From NCBI GenBank assembly GCA_014526335.1, contig JACTAT010000048.1:2706631-2770630 (forward strand): a DNA stretch of 64,000 bases, read 5' to 3'. The notes below the pieces were generated by a model. It was not told the origin of the DNA. It saw nothing but the letters and a program-made list of their open reading frames with translations, and searched no databases. Below, in pieces: positions 11,401 through 21,493 of the stretch; positions within the stretch are counted from its first letter, which is position 1, and every line of letters starts with the position of its first letter. Source of the DNA: Chrysaora quinquecirrha (lineage: Eukaryota > Cnidaria > Scyphozoa > Semaeostomeae > Pelagiidae). Both the position numbers and the translations under genes were made by a program.

Positions 11401-14400
11401 ACATTTACCTGTCGCTTCCGCTGATTTCAATAGCCAACATTCGAGACCGCCTTTCCTGATTATGTGGTCGAGAAATCGGAATTGTCTTCCAGTAATGGTT
11501 GAAATGCGAAAAATTATCAGAAAGTATTAGAAAAACGTTATTTGGAATTTCAGGTAGCACAAACTCAGTACATACCATGAGTGCCAGCCCTCTATTTGTA
11601 AGAATATATCTTGCATGGATTAAACCATAGAGCATCTCAGCAGCTTGCTCAATAAGATCACTTTGATTTGGATTATCCTCAAGTTCATCATCTGCAAAAA
11701 AGGGAAATATCATTTCACGCCATACAAAACGATATTGTGGGTTTTTAAAGATGCTCATCAGTGAAAAGTGTTTACTGTATGAAAATATATGAGCCTGTAT
11801 CAAAACAAAGAAAAAAAAGAAAGATACGCGTATATCACTTTAAATTCTTCATGATGCATCTTAATATAAGAATAATTCTGGAATAATAATTCACGAATTA
11901 AACAATGTCGATGCAAATAATTACAATCAGAAAATTTCTTATATTTGATACTAATTCAAATCTTAGTCATTTTCTCGCATTTTGTCCTCTCCAATGGCGT
12001 TGCTGTCAGAAAAACATAGATCTACTAATCAAATTTGTCAGGGCGCTTTGGGAAATGCAACCGGAAAAATCAGCGAGCAATGCACAAAATGATTTGAAAT
12101 AAGGGCAATGGCTTGCAGATGACAAACCAACTGGTTGGACCTCTTTAAATTACTTTAGGGGGGTTTCATTTGTGCTGCCCCATACATTTTTTATATACTT
12201 CAAAACCTTGCAAAGGGCAGAAATTTAAAACATTGCATGAAAAATCGGAAACTGCATTTTATAGCGTATGTGCAGTACAGTGGTGGGTGTGCAGTACAGT
12301 GGAGGGATACCATCAGCACAATGATGGATTTTCAATACAGTGGAGGGATTTTCGCTAATGCGTTATACCGAAGGGATCTTGTCAGCCCGCCGTTCCCTGA
12401 GAAGGTATACATTAAACTGATGGAGTCTGCCACCAGATCGGTGGAGTTCAGATTCAACAACGAAATGTAACGACAAAAGGACGGTGTTTCTATGGGTAGC
12501 CCTTTTGCATCAGCAATGACCAAATCTTTGTCCGTTCTTATGAAAGAAAAATTTCGGCTCACAACATCAAAATCTCCTGTCTGTTTTTGGATATGTTTAG
12601 GACACTTTCACTATTTTCAAAGAAAAGTCAGACGGCAACATTTTCTTTCAGAAACTTAACGCATCGCATCCATCCTTCTAGTTTACACTTTAAAAGAAGA
12701 AAAGCAACTCCTTTAAGCGGCCTCTACATACGTTGGGATACCCTTATTCTATATTAGAGGAAAATTAGCCTCATCAACACTGTTTAACCGGAGACATGAT
12801 TTCCTCTAAAACTCGGCTTAATTCAGAATTAGACAGAATAAGGGCTATGATTATTAGAAACGGCAATCCTGTTAACTTACTTTGGATTGTTTCTGCAAGA
12901 ATACCGCAAGTTCCTCGGCTTATAAAAAGTATGGTTCGCAAGAGTGCCCTGTTTATCTAAAAATGCCGTGCCTTGACAATTTTCCTTGCTATTCGAAGAT
13001 CAAATAAAAAAGACCATTACTAATTATTTCGCTGCTGTCATCCCTAGGTTAGTTTTTAGCACTAGAAATATTCTACCATCCATTTAAAATGATTGTGTGC
13101 CTACTCCATAGAAAAGTTTGCATGGCGGTGTGATCCAAGGTACACAGGCCACACTTCTCAAAGAAAAGGGGACAGGATTGAACAGCATGTTTTTACTGAT
13201 ATTCGTCCACAAAACTTTCCACAGAGTGAATAACCAAGCGGCAAATCTAGGTAACTATCTCCCCTTGAGCATGATTCTGTCATAGGACAACATTTGCTAG
13301 ATTACCAAGACTGTGCGGAAAATAACGAGGATTATTTTAGAATAACTGGCAAATCAGATCCTTGTTTCATCTCAGCAATTTGGAGCAGTTTCTGTATAGA
13401 CAGAAAGAGTTCGTTTTCTCACTTGGACTCTTCAGTTCATTATCATTAGTCTTCGCACTGAATCTCGCATGATTGCTGTTGAAACATAATGCAAGTTCGG
13501 CTTCTCCTTCTGATTGGTGCACTTCAAGACGCATCTTGGTATAAATTCCACATTAGTTTGGAAAAAGCTTTTAAGTATTCCCAAAATGTGTCTGTTATTT
13601 ATCGCAATTTGGAAGTTTTGTGCTTCAAAAAAAAATTTTACATTCAGAACTTTGTGTTCTTGTGCCAAAACTCTTGCATTTGCTTTGCTGAAAACAGAAT
13701 GCAACCAAAAAATTGAGCAATGACTGTCTCAAAAATATTTGGAAATAGCATTGATGTTACAGTGGTAAAGCATTAAAGAAATTTGGAATGCATCTTTCCT
13801 TTTAAAATTCAATATGTAGCTAATACAAAATCCATGCAATCATGAGGTCTGCCTTATTCACTTTTGCTAGGCCAAAATTATTAACACGGACCAGCTATCA
13901 TAGACCAAAACAGGCTGATCTGTGAGGTCCGCAGAGTCTGCATGGTCTGCGATATTCACCTGGCATAACATAAAAATTGGGAAAGGGTACTTTCTTTTAT
14001 GATTCAAGGTGACACAATATGTAAGACAGTCTGAAAGTCTTTCTTCCTTAATGCGTCGATTGTATTAATGTATAGAAAACAAATACTAGTCAATGGTGCC
14101 TTGTGACAATACAATGAGCTCTTTGTGACATAACACAGGAGTTTTTCTTGAGACACAGAAAAGGTCAATTTTGAGGTCTTTAGAAAGTCAAAAAATAAAA
14201 ATTTAGAGAAATATCAAATTGTTTGAAAATGTCACAATCAAATCCTTTTGCCACCCTAATGTTAAGCCTTTACCACCCCACTGGTTACAAAAATCCAAAT
14301 CCATTACAAGGGACTGTCATTAGATACATATCATCCTGTGGAATACTAATAATTGATACCTGGTTCCAAATCAAGAATCATGTCCAATGCTTGTCTGTAA

Positions 14401-15030
14401 TGTGGCACCTGTTCATTCAAACCAGTAAGGTTGAATTTATCTTGGATATAATCTTCATCAACCTCAAAAAGATGAGCTATTATATGCATCTTCGACTGCA
14501 AAAAAGAATCTTTAGCCCCCCCCCAAAAAAATGCTGCATCAATGAAATCAGGGATATAACAACATTATACTCTTGATACTTTTTACTTTTTGAGAGCTCT
14601 CCCATGATGGGTTATATTACATCATAAAGATCATATTATATTCAGAAAGTACACCTGGTGATTCTACAAACGAAATGTAAAAGTAGGAAGTTTCAACAAA
14701 TCTAGATATATTTTTGCTTACAGCTGAAAATTTCATAAAATGGAAATTTTCATTATTTGGGTAGTTCTGGTGCTTTGTGACAATGTTTTGTAAAATAGAT
14801 AAAAGCTTCGCAGATGTATTGGTGATTCATTGGTTGTCAGGATTAGGCCTGGTTAAAGACTGTTTAAATTGATAAATGTAAATAAAAAACCTACAATAAT
14901 ATTCTTCTTTTTGTTGGATACTATTGAGCTATGCTGCTCCTAATATTTAATTGCCTACCTCGCAAAAGAACTCATTCCCTCTCAGGCCACAAAACCATGA
15001 TATCCATGACACTTCTTCAGAGCTACTCAT
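8294..15030 (-). CDS. CSNK2B: Casein kinase 2 regulatory subunit beta, six-exon gene
   Basis: Regulatory subunit of the CK2 Ser/Thr kinase holoenzyme; the family dimerises through a zinc finger and docks the catalytic alpha subunits. Coding exons in transcript order are 15030-14959, 14462-14360, 11691-11576, 10333-10258, 10112-9923 and 8414-8294. They total 678 nt (225 aa plus stop), all phases match and all introns are GT-AG. The start [20 protein letters not shown] matches the family N-terminus with its autophosphorylation serines. The acidic loop reads [14 protein letters not shown] at about 55-68. The four zinc cysteines fall at 109, 114, 137 and 140, the family positions. The alpha-docking segment RLYGFKIHP is at about 186-194. 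The C-terminal tail (about 195-225) is Ala/Arg/Ser-rich and a little longer than in vertebrates (215 aa). Residue 110, usually Pro, is Tyr here. XAB2 lies divergently, 7.4 kb away. Confidence 0.96.
8478..8705 (+). mobile_element. tRNA-derived SINE
   Basis: Head GCCGTGGTAGTGGTTAGCGT resembles a tRNA 5' half with box A, and GTGGGTTGCAGCCACGG occupies the box B/T-arm position. It is followed by a body with CCAGGTGTATAAATGGGCAC. In CSNK2B intron 5. The box B is degenerate, so a functional tRNA is unlikely. Confidence 0.65.
8735..9145. repeat. Minisatellite GAGCAACCGAGCAACT
   Basis: Degenerate 8-bp AGCAACTG/AGCAACCA units over 400 bp in CSNK2B intron 5. Confidence 0.9.
9146..9922. other. CSNK2B intron 5, remainder
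   Basis: No repeat or coding signal recognised. Confidence 0.6.
9923..10112 (-). CDS. CSNK2B: CSNK2B exon 5
   Basis: Encodes Gly123 to Pro185 plus two bases of Arg186: [17 protein letters not shown] with zinc cysteines C137 and C140, then [20 protein letters not shown] and NQFVP. Acceptor tttttcag, donor gtaaat. Confidence 0.96.
10258..10333 (-). CDS. CSNK2B: CSNK2B exon 4
   Basis: Encodes residues 98-122 ([20 protein letters not shown] onward). It carries zinc cysteines C109 and C114 and ends in phase 1 at a gtaagt donor. It is too short to stand out as an open frame. Confidence 0.95.
10334..11575. other. CSNK2B intron 3
   Basis: Intronic sequence with no recognisable element. Confidence 0.7.
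11576..11691 (-). CDS. CSNK2B: CSNK2B exon 3
   Basis: Encodes Asp59 to Met97, including [20 protein letters not shown] and [13 protein letters not shown]. Acceptor tttgcag, donor gtatgt. This is the most conserved part of the acidic loop and helix bundle. Confidence 0.96.
12358..13440 (+). pseudogene. Decayed Penelope-like element (RT plus GIY-YIG)
   Basis: Lies in CSNK2B intron 2, antisense to that gene. In one forward frame at 12358-12600: [27 protein letters not shown], stop, then [13 protein letters not shown], which is the conserved RT block of Penelope-like elements. In another frame at about 12590-12665: [22 protein letters not shown], the catalytic YVDD motif broken by a stop. Further on at 13130-13400: [20 protein letters not shown], then [20 protein letters not shown], the C-terminal GIY-YIG endonuclease layout. 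Several stops and frameshifts; not functional. Confidence 0.75.
13441..14359. other. CSNK2B intron 2, 5' part
   Basis: Follows the decayed Penelope-like element; no further coding signal. Confidence 0.6.
14360..14462 (-). CDS. CSNK2B: CSNK2B exon 2
   Basis: Encodes residues 25-58 ([20 protein letters not shown] onward to LDLEP) plus the first base of Asp59. The gtatca donor gives phase 1, matching exon 3. Confidence 0.96.
14959..15030 (-). CDS. CSNK2B: CSNK2B exon 1
   Basis: Encodes residues 1-24 (ends GNEFFCE) and is followed by a gtaggc donor. The ATG is the first codon of the conserved MSSSEEVSW start. The 5' UTR boundary is not resolved. Confidence 0.95.
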
Positions 15031-17154
15031 TTTTTCTTGTGCTCAGATTCTTCCAAACCTTGAAAACAGCTTGCAAAAATATAAAAAATTAAACAATTAA
15101 CATAAAAGTACTGAAATGAGTTTAGATTAGTTCAGCTCAAAAGTTTGAGCTTTAAACTTTACAGTAACATTTCCTGGGAATTTTGACAACCATCAGCTAT
15201 TGTCATTGAACTAGGATAGATAGTATGAGAATCTAGGCGGTTAAGTTATGGCAAAATGAGAAACTCGTGCACTTACTGTGCTGCTCAAATAACAGACAAG
15301 CGGCCTCTCTGTGAGTATTTCAGAATGTATGGGAAGATTGCCAACTCAATTTAGGCACACATTTTTTTGGAATGTCAATTTTAACAGCATTATTTGCATT
15401 TTTCACAAGCTATATTTAACAGACTACTCAGTTGTCAAAAATTATTTTAAGAATTCAAATTCAATCAGTGTCAAAATAACTCAAGAACTGGCCAGGTGGA
15501 AAACAGTGACTTCACTGACTTCACTGATTTCACTGACTTTTTCCTTCTTGACAAATCTTTTTTTCAGTTGGAAAGACATTAAAGCAATTGGTGGTTAAAT
15601 TAACTGATTCTGTTCCATAATTGTGTCCCAGAAAGAGAGGTCAGTGTTTTTCAAGTCAATGTTTTCCATTTTTGCTATGCTTTTGCTAAATGGTGAAAGA
15701 CAAAACACTGACTTCACTGACCCCTGTTATTACCCTGTTGCCTTTCATGTTGATTTCTTGAATTTTTAAGGTGATATCTGACTGTACTCACGCGAGCTTT
15801 TTATCGCTTGCCCAAAACAGTCGATAATCTAAGATTCCACACATTTATCGACAACATAAAACCTAGCAACTACAACTTGAAAATATAGAATGTCCAGTAT
15901 ATATCAATCTGGAAAAAGATGCAAACTGAATGTAAGCAAGCGGTTCCTTTTGAAAATAAGGATTGCACCTAAATACATGCATTTTATTTTATAAATAACC
16001 TAGCTCAAGGCCTAGTTCCAAAAGTTTTCCTTATTTTTGGACCTGTTTTGAGTCAATTGCAGTTCTAAAAGTTCCTTAATATTTCCTTAATTTTAACTGC
16101 ACATCCACTGTTGTGACTATTTTACAGAGACACTTTTACGTAAGCAAAGCTCAACACTACTCAATGAAACATTTGATACATGGGTAATGTACAATTTATA
16201 GGATTTTTGTGACTGAAAATGAAAGGAAACGACTATCTTATTCTTGATTTTTTGCAGTGATTTAAGTAATTGATATTCTCCATAATACTATAAGTTCTTT
16301 AAATTTCCAGGCTTTCTAATGGCCAGACTGGAATTCTTACAGATTGCACAGTGGAAGTGCATGCATAAAAACAATAGAAGAACAATGGGTCCTATTGTTT
16401 GCCAGAAGATCTTCCTCGCCCAGTACATACTTTCCAGTCTGGGCCAAAGTTTCTTTGTTGACATGGAATCAAGTATATTATTGAGCAGACTTTTGTTTTT
16501 AATTGTACATTCAGTGAAAAATTCAGAGCACGATGCCAGTGAGTGGATGGCATTCTGCCTTTATTCCTATTTTGTGGTCAGGTGCCAGTTTTGCAAAGCT
16601 TGTATTAGACTATATCACATCATTTTCTGGAACAGTTGTACCTCCTCCTACCCTACCCTGTTTGTTGGGCCTGTTTTTTTTAAAAAACAAAACGACAATT
16701 GTGAAACCTTGACTTGACAAATGATACCTTAGTTTAACTGAAACAAAAGTATTGTGAGCAATGATGTAGACAAATGTGGACTGCTTTATAGATAGTGCTT
16801 TGGGGTTACGTCGCAGCAAATTGCTTATCAAGCACCCAGGCCCTTTATCGTATGGCCTAATAAACTGCAGTAGAACAGATAGTATAGACACTGTATGTAG
16901 TCTCCATGTTTCAGTTTCAGTTTTGCATTATATCATTAAAACCACTCACCAAAATATGTGAATCTTCTTGCGAAATTTACCAGAAACCAGAATGCTAAGC
17001 AGGCCCGAATTTGTTTCTTCAGGTTATTTCGTTTCTAAGACGCTGAATCGGTTTTGAATTTGATTCAATGTGATTCACAATTCAGCTACTAAACTGCTGT
17101 CGTGCTGTCTTTGGGCAACAACATTCTCTTCGGCAAATAGATGAGCAAAACTAA

Positions 17155-17240
17155 GTGCCATTCAGACTGAGAATGAGAATGCGATTGAGAATGAGATTGC
17201 GAATGAGAATGCAATTCAGAATGCGATTCAGAATGCAATT
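17155..17240. repeat. GAGAATGCRATT short repeats
   Basis: 6-12-bp units GAGAATGAGAATGCGATT; a complementary CTCAATCTCATTCT patch is at 22255-22300. Confidence 0.6.
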
Positions 17241-17470
17241 CAAATACAGCAAAAGTAGATAAAGTCATAAAATTATAACAATAATATCGATATTTACCCG
17301 GAAAGCTCGCAAAATTAAAAATTTATTATATTATATTTTAAGAAATTATTTTCGCTTTTTTTCCTCTCCTTTTCCTATCTTTTTGAGAAGCTGAGGTAAG
17401 TTTGTTATGTCTCCACTATGGTACCCCTGTAATGCCATGTAGAATGCAATTCGAATGAATGATTGATCAT

Positions 17471-17625
17471 CCCGTTTCTTTGTCCTGTTCTGTTCCTTTG
17501 TTCATTTTCTTAGTCCAGAAATTACCCATAGTCTTCAGCCCTGTTCCTTTGTTCATTTTCCTTAGTCCAGAAATTACCAATGATCTTCAGTCCTGGCCTG
17601 GTCCTTTGTTCATTTTCCTTAGTCC
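17471..17625. repeat. Three 50-bp tandem copies
   Basis: TTGTTCATTTTCTTAGTCCA recurs at intervals of about 50-60 bp with CAGAAATTACC. Confidence 0.75.
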
Positions 17626-18689
17626 ATTTTGACTCGCGGGAAGCGCGAGGAGTATGGATGGGGAGCATTTCGTGTTTCGTGTCGTCCAATTTTGCATTGT
17701 TTCATTGTTCGTGATGATGCATTGCGAAAAGTATTGTTTGTCTATTGTAATCTTTTGTTATGCAAGAAGTCGGTTGTTCTTTTGTCTCCGTCATTAACGT
17801 CTTTTGTTCTTTTGTCTCTTCATGAATCTGTGCCTGACTGTGAATGTTTTTCGAGACGAGAGTATCTCATATCTGTGAGGTGAATAATGGCGGACAGGTT
17901 TAACTATTGTTGTGACCCACTCTTGCTGCAAGCTGGAAGGCACATCGGAAAAGAAAGTTCAGCCTAGCCTAACAGGATTTGTAGTTCACAAGCATAACTT
18001 ACACTGTCCGTGCTTAGTTAGGATTGCATTAAACAAGCCCTCGTTTTCGAACAGGAAGATCTGACGATCATTGAGGTTTGTATTTTGGTTGGCCTTAAAC
18101 AGTACATGTAAAAGGTTTCGGGGAAGAGAACTTTGAGAGCATTAAACTTTTCGTTGACTTACCGAAGAATTCAAGGAAGGTATCTTTATCGTTTTCTCGG
18201 TTGTTTTTAACCATTATTGGAGGGCAAAAAACAGGATTTATCTGATTTCAAATAAATAGATTTTTTTGTCAATGTACAAATTTTCTTGACAGAACTTTGC
18301 CTTCAAACAAAGAATGCCATTTTTCACCAATCAATAAATATTTAAACAATAAATTGCTTTCCACTCCTTTCAATTTCTTAAAATTTCCTACTTTATTTTG
18401 CATTTCAAAAAAAGCGGTCAATATTCATGAATAAAAAGGAAAAATAAAACAGTCCAAAAGAGAAAGAACCTAACAATATCAAGTCAGATATCTAAAAAGC
18501 GGAACAGAGGAATGGTGGGACAATGGGATGCTGGAAATATTTTAGGGGGTGGGGGAACATCATCACATCAGTCTTGGGGCAGAAAATAACTATTAATATA
18601 GTCTGTCGGAAATAAGTTTTTATCTTTTTTCATTAAATTTCTGCAAAACCCATTTCTATACCGCGAGTCACCTGAAGGTCTCTTTCATT

Positions 18690-18791
18690 AGCAAGAAATT
18701 TGTGAAGGTACTAAACTCATTTTGACAATGCTTTCTTCGTAACTGTCTTTCTCCGTTCAGCGCTCGAGTTGCATGATACTCTCCATTTCTT
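18690..18791. repeat. 102-bp direct repeat, copy 1
   Basis: Shares AGCAAGAAATTTGTG and TTCTTCGTAACTGTCTTTCT with 19474-19575. On the minus strand it covers the end of the small ORF 18757-18894. Confidence 0.9.
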
Positions 18792-18894
18792 GTTTATCTA
18801 TGTCAAATTCAACTTCTTCATCGAAAACAATGTCGTCTTCCTCAAAATGTTCGGCAGTATTACGTGCTGTGATTTGCGGATCACTTGGCTGCAT
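18757..18894 (-). CDS. 45-aa acidic ORF in intergenic repeat (uncertain)
   Basis: MQPSDPQITARNTAEHFEED, then DIVFDEEVEFDIDKQEMESI, TGA. The acidic run and the fact that the end is duplicated at 19474 (where the frame stays open through TEKDSYEERVVQM) suggest the 3' end of a repeated, probably transposon-derived gene. Function unknown. Confidence 0.3.
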   Translation of the reverse strand: MQPSDPQITARNTAEHFEEDDIVFDEEVEFDIDKQEMESIMQLER

Positions 18895-19473
18895 ATCTTT
18901 CAGATGGACTTATTCCGTGATTTGCCTAACAACTGAACCGAATGCAGCGGCTCTTCCTCTTTTACCAGCAAAGAACAACTTTGATCGGCACAAGGCTTGA
19001 TCTCAAAGACCGCAAACTTCTTTAAATTTATGAAAAGTGCGCCAGAAGCACCAAACATGGTACTTACGGGGACTCATTCAAATGACTCAAAATCAAGATG
19101 TGAACATTATTTGCAGTAACGACTGGGTGCCGACCTTAGATATTCCAACATCATTGGAAATATACAGGAATGAGCATAAAGTGTAAACATCACTGCAAAC
19201 AGTCAAAAGCGTTACTCGCTTTTCCACACTTCAATCCTACTCTATCGCTGTTCAAAGCAAGGCATTGAACAGTTTTCATACCCTTGTTTGCTGTAAAACT
19301 TTGCTGCTGTTTTTGACAAACTTAGGCCCTTTGCACACTAGACCTAAAATTCTACCAAATTTCCACCAAACAGTGGGCGCATTTACTAATTCTTCAGTTC
19401 CGACCAAAAATTTCTGATGCACTGAAATCCATCATTTTTATTTCAGAAGCGCCAAATCTTTATCTTACGCCCA

Positions 19474-19575
19474 AGCAAGAAATTTGTGGAGGTCCTAACC
19501 TCATTTGGACAACCCTTTCTTCGTAACTGTCTTTCTCCGTTCGGCCATCGAGTTGCATGATGCTCTACATTTCTT
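19474..19575. repeat. 102-bp direct repeat, copy 2
   Basis: Second copy; directly abuts the 3' end of the LINE RT pseudogene. Confidence 0.9.
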
Positions 19576-19974
19576 TAAATAGAAATTTAACAGAATTGGG
19601 CCTAGTACAGATCCTTGGGGTACAAAAGATATTAACTCCTGGAAAGAACTGTACGTGTTATTTATCCGTACGCTCTGTTTTCGTCGTTTTAGGTAAGAAT
19701 AGGGAAGGACAAGCACATCTTCTTTGAAGCCATATGCATGTAATTTTGCAATTAGCAAATCATGGGGGATACAGTCAAAGGCTTTGGAAAGGTCTATAAT
19801 CATAGCACCTACAAGATAGTCATTGTCGAGTTTAGTCTTCCAATCTTCTATCAGGCGCATTAAGACATGTTGGGTCCCAGAATGTCTGTATGTGGCAATA
19901 TAGATGGAAACTGTGTTATCCAAATTTTGAGTCAGTTGTTGTTCCAGGACTTTTTCATATATCTTAGAAAAGGT
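19576..19974 (-). pseudogene. LINE (CR1/jockey-like) reverse transcriptase, 3' part
   Basis: Minus-strand frame reads TFSKIYEKVLEQQL, TQHVLMRLIEDWK, VGAMIIDLSKAFDCIPHDLL, FVPQGSVLGPILLNFYL. These are RT blocks with the first catalytic Asp (SKAFD) and the PQGS motif; the second catalytic (YADD) block is lost where the frame runs into an unrelated repeat near 19576. The 5' part of the same RT is at 20931-21260, displaced by the insertion at 19975-20930. Confidence 0.85.
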
Positions 19975-20030
19975 AACTATGACAAAAAGCTACCTATTTT
20001 CCTTTATCTATATAAAATATTTTAACAGGA

Positions 20031-20113
20031 GATTCAAAAATATAGATTCATCATTGAACGTTTCGATCTTATGATCTTCTTCAGCAAACTGTTCTTTAAA
20101 ATAATTGGGGACC
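20031..20113. repeat. Left arm of 83-bp inverted repeat
   Basis: Reverse complement of 20846-20928 with two mismatches. On the minus strand this arm holds the hairpin core described at 20056-20084. Confidence 0.95.
20056..20084 (-). ncRNA. Hammerhead-like hairpin motif, inverted copy
   Basis: Left-arm copy of the 20875 motif. It keeps the GAAACGTTC box, whereas the right arm has GAAAAGTTC. Confidence 0.33.
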
Positions 20114-20564
20114 AATAATTGGGTTTGGTTGTGATTCCTCAGGTGTTGTTTATTTGTTGGGTTGTAAGGTTTGTGGTGTACAGTATGTGGGCAGTACATT
20201 TACCCCTTTCCGTAATAGGTTTAATAATTACAAGTCGTGTGGTAGAAGGTTTGATAGAGGGGAATTGGTCCCGCAGGTAGAGTTTTTTAGGCACTTTTCA
20301 GAAGCAGGTCATCACGGTTTTCAGGAGGACATTAGTTTCCAAATCATTGACAGATTGTGTGGAGATTCTAGGGTTAGAGAGGGTTTCTGGCAGTTTAAGT
20401 TGGATACTTTTGCACCTAGGGGGCTAAATGTCAGACAGACTTGTGGACTCCTAGGCCTGTTATACCATTATTGCATTTTTTCCATCTTTTGTTTTTTGTT
20501 TTTTGTTTTTTTTGTTTTGTTTTTTTACGTACTTTTTCTTGTTTTTATGTGTGAACCTGTTTAG
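20113..20564 (+). pseudogene. GIY-YIG endonuclease domain of Penelope-like element
   Basis: Open frame containing VVYLLGCKVCGVQYVGSTFT, RNRFNNYKSCGRRF, FFRHFSEAGHHGFQED, FWQFKLDTFAPRGLN. The YVGST, downstream Arg and HF...GH elements match the GIY-YIG nuclease with its preceding Cys pair, and the FWQ.KLDTF..GLN end is typical of these retroelement nucleases. The frame runs on into T-rich noncoding sequence after about 20440. No ATG fits well; it would be the 3' end of a larger ORF. Confidence 0.8.
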
Positions 20565-20845
20565 GGACCTGTGCTTTTGTTTTTTTTTTACTCTTTTCTT
20601 TACTGCGCCTGTTCGTGTTTTTATGTTTTTTTTTTAAATTTCTCTTGAGACAGGCGGCAAATCGCTCTCAAACTCGACGCTAATTACTCTGCTTCTCCTA
20701 AAATCTCTTTGTCTTCTGACGCTATTGTCTTTTCCTCCTCGGCCCTCCCTTTTAGACTTATTTGATTTTATTGTATTGTATTAGGCAGGTTCCCTAATTA
20801 GGTTTTATTTCTTTGTTACCATATTGTAATCTAGGTATATAAGTA

Positions 20846-20928
20846 GGTCCCCAATTATTGTAAAGAACAGTTTGCTGAAGAAGATCATAAGATCGAAAAG
20901 TTCAATGATGAATCTATATTTTTGAATC
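20846..20928. repeat. Right arm of 83-bp inverted repeat
   Basis: Pairs with 20031-20113. Starts GGTCCCCAATTATTG and ends TATTTTTGAATC. Confidence 0.95.
20875..20903 (+). ncRNA. Hammerhead-like hairpin motif (candidate)
   Basis: Reads CTGAAGA-A-GATC-ATAA-GATC-GAAA, a four-pair stem with tetraloop between a CUGANGA-like and a GAAA-like box, located 3' of the GIY-YIG frame on the same strand. The left arm has the same motif on the minus strand at 20056-20084, with GAAACGTTC. One extra base sits between the first box and the stem compared with a standard hammerhead, so activity is uncertain. Confidence 0.35.
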
Positions 20929-20930
20929 CC

Positions 20931-21260
20931 ATCTTCGAAAAGGTATTTAGAAAACTAACTGGTCGGAAATTCCTTTCGACTGTGCTATTTGCCTCCCCTT
21001 TGCCTAGAGGACAGACAGCAGCTTTTGTTGCACCATCTGGAAAATTAGAGTTGCGAATGCTACAGTTTCTTGCCATAGTAAATGATTCTCTGAGTTCTTG
21101 AGTAGCTAGGTGTATAAGTTTCGCTACTGATAAGGGCCTTTTTATTTGAAAGAAATGGTTTGACAAGGTTCCAGAATTCTTTAGTGTACCGTTTCTTGTC
21201 GCCTCTTTAAAGTTGCTTTTCATCACCTTCTTTCTTAGAGAGACAAGTAAGGTTACATCA
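20931..21260 (-). pseudogene. LINE reverse transcriptase, 5' part
   Basis: Minus-strand frame NFPDGATKAAVCPLGKGEAN and RNFRPVSFLNTFSK, the N-terminal RT block of CR1/jockey-type LINEs, preceded by an RT-upstream region (VMKSNFKEATRNGTLKNSGT). It stops at the insertion; the copied target site marks where the frame resumes on the other side. Confidence 0.8.
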
Positions 21261-21287
21261 TTCATGATATTTATGCGATTGGGCCTC

Positions 21288-21355
21288 CTGTGGCAATACC
21301 GCACATATTTTAGCCCCGATACCGGATTGCCGCAAACCCCAAAGTACCCTCTCCT
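21288..21355 (-). repeat. Dispersed GCGGTATT-rich repeat, copy 3
   Basis: Reverse complement reads GTACTTTGGGGTTTGCGG and CCGGTATCGGGGCTAAAATA, nearly identical in order to 1530-1600. It sits at the 5' edge of the LINE RT fragment. Confidence 0.6.
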
Positions 21356-21493
21356 CTTGACTGTTTCCGAACGTCGAGTCTCAATCTCGCTCTCCTTCCA
21401 GCTGGGCTCTGGTAAAGCATCTGCCAGAGAAAGACATTCGCCATAGGTAGTCCAGTATTGAAAAGTACGGCCCGCGTGGAAGAACAAGTTTTA

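Larger units (their letters stand above)
15031..18689. other. Region between divergent CSNK2B and XAB2
   Basis: Contains the CSNK2B 5' flank, an AAAGTTCCTTAATATTTCCT repeat scrap near 16065, and short tandem repeats at 17155 and 17471. I found no third gene; the longer open frames lack family similarity that I can recognise. Confidence 0.5.
19975..20930 (+). mobile_element. 956-bp inverted-repeat GIY-YIG element inserted in a LINE
   Basis: Flanked by a 14-bp target duplication (ATCTTAGAAAAGGT at 19961-19974, ATCTTCGAAAAGGT at 20931-20944; 13/14). Carries 83-bp inverted repeats (20031-20113 and 20846-20928, two mismatches) around a GIY-YIG coding remnant. The layout fits a 5'-truncated Penelope-like element with inverted terminal repeats; no RT is left inside. 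The insertion site lies between two in-frame LINE RT segments. Confidence 0.8.

Noticed and set aside
16319..16717. 132-aa plus-strand frame between the two housekeeping genes
   Set aside because: No recognised domain, unusual composition, no splice or start context; likely chance.
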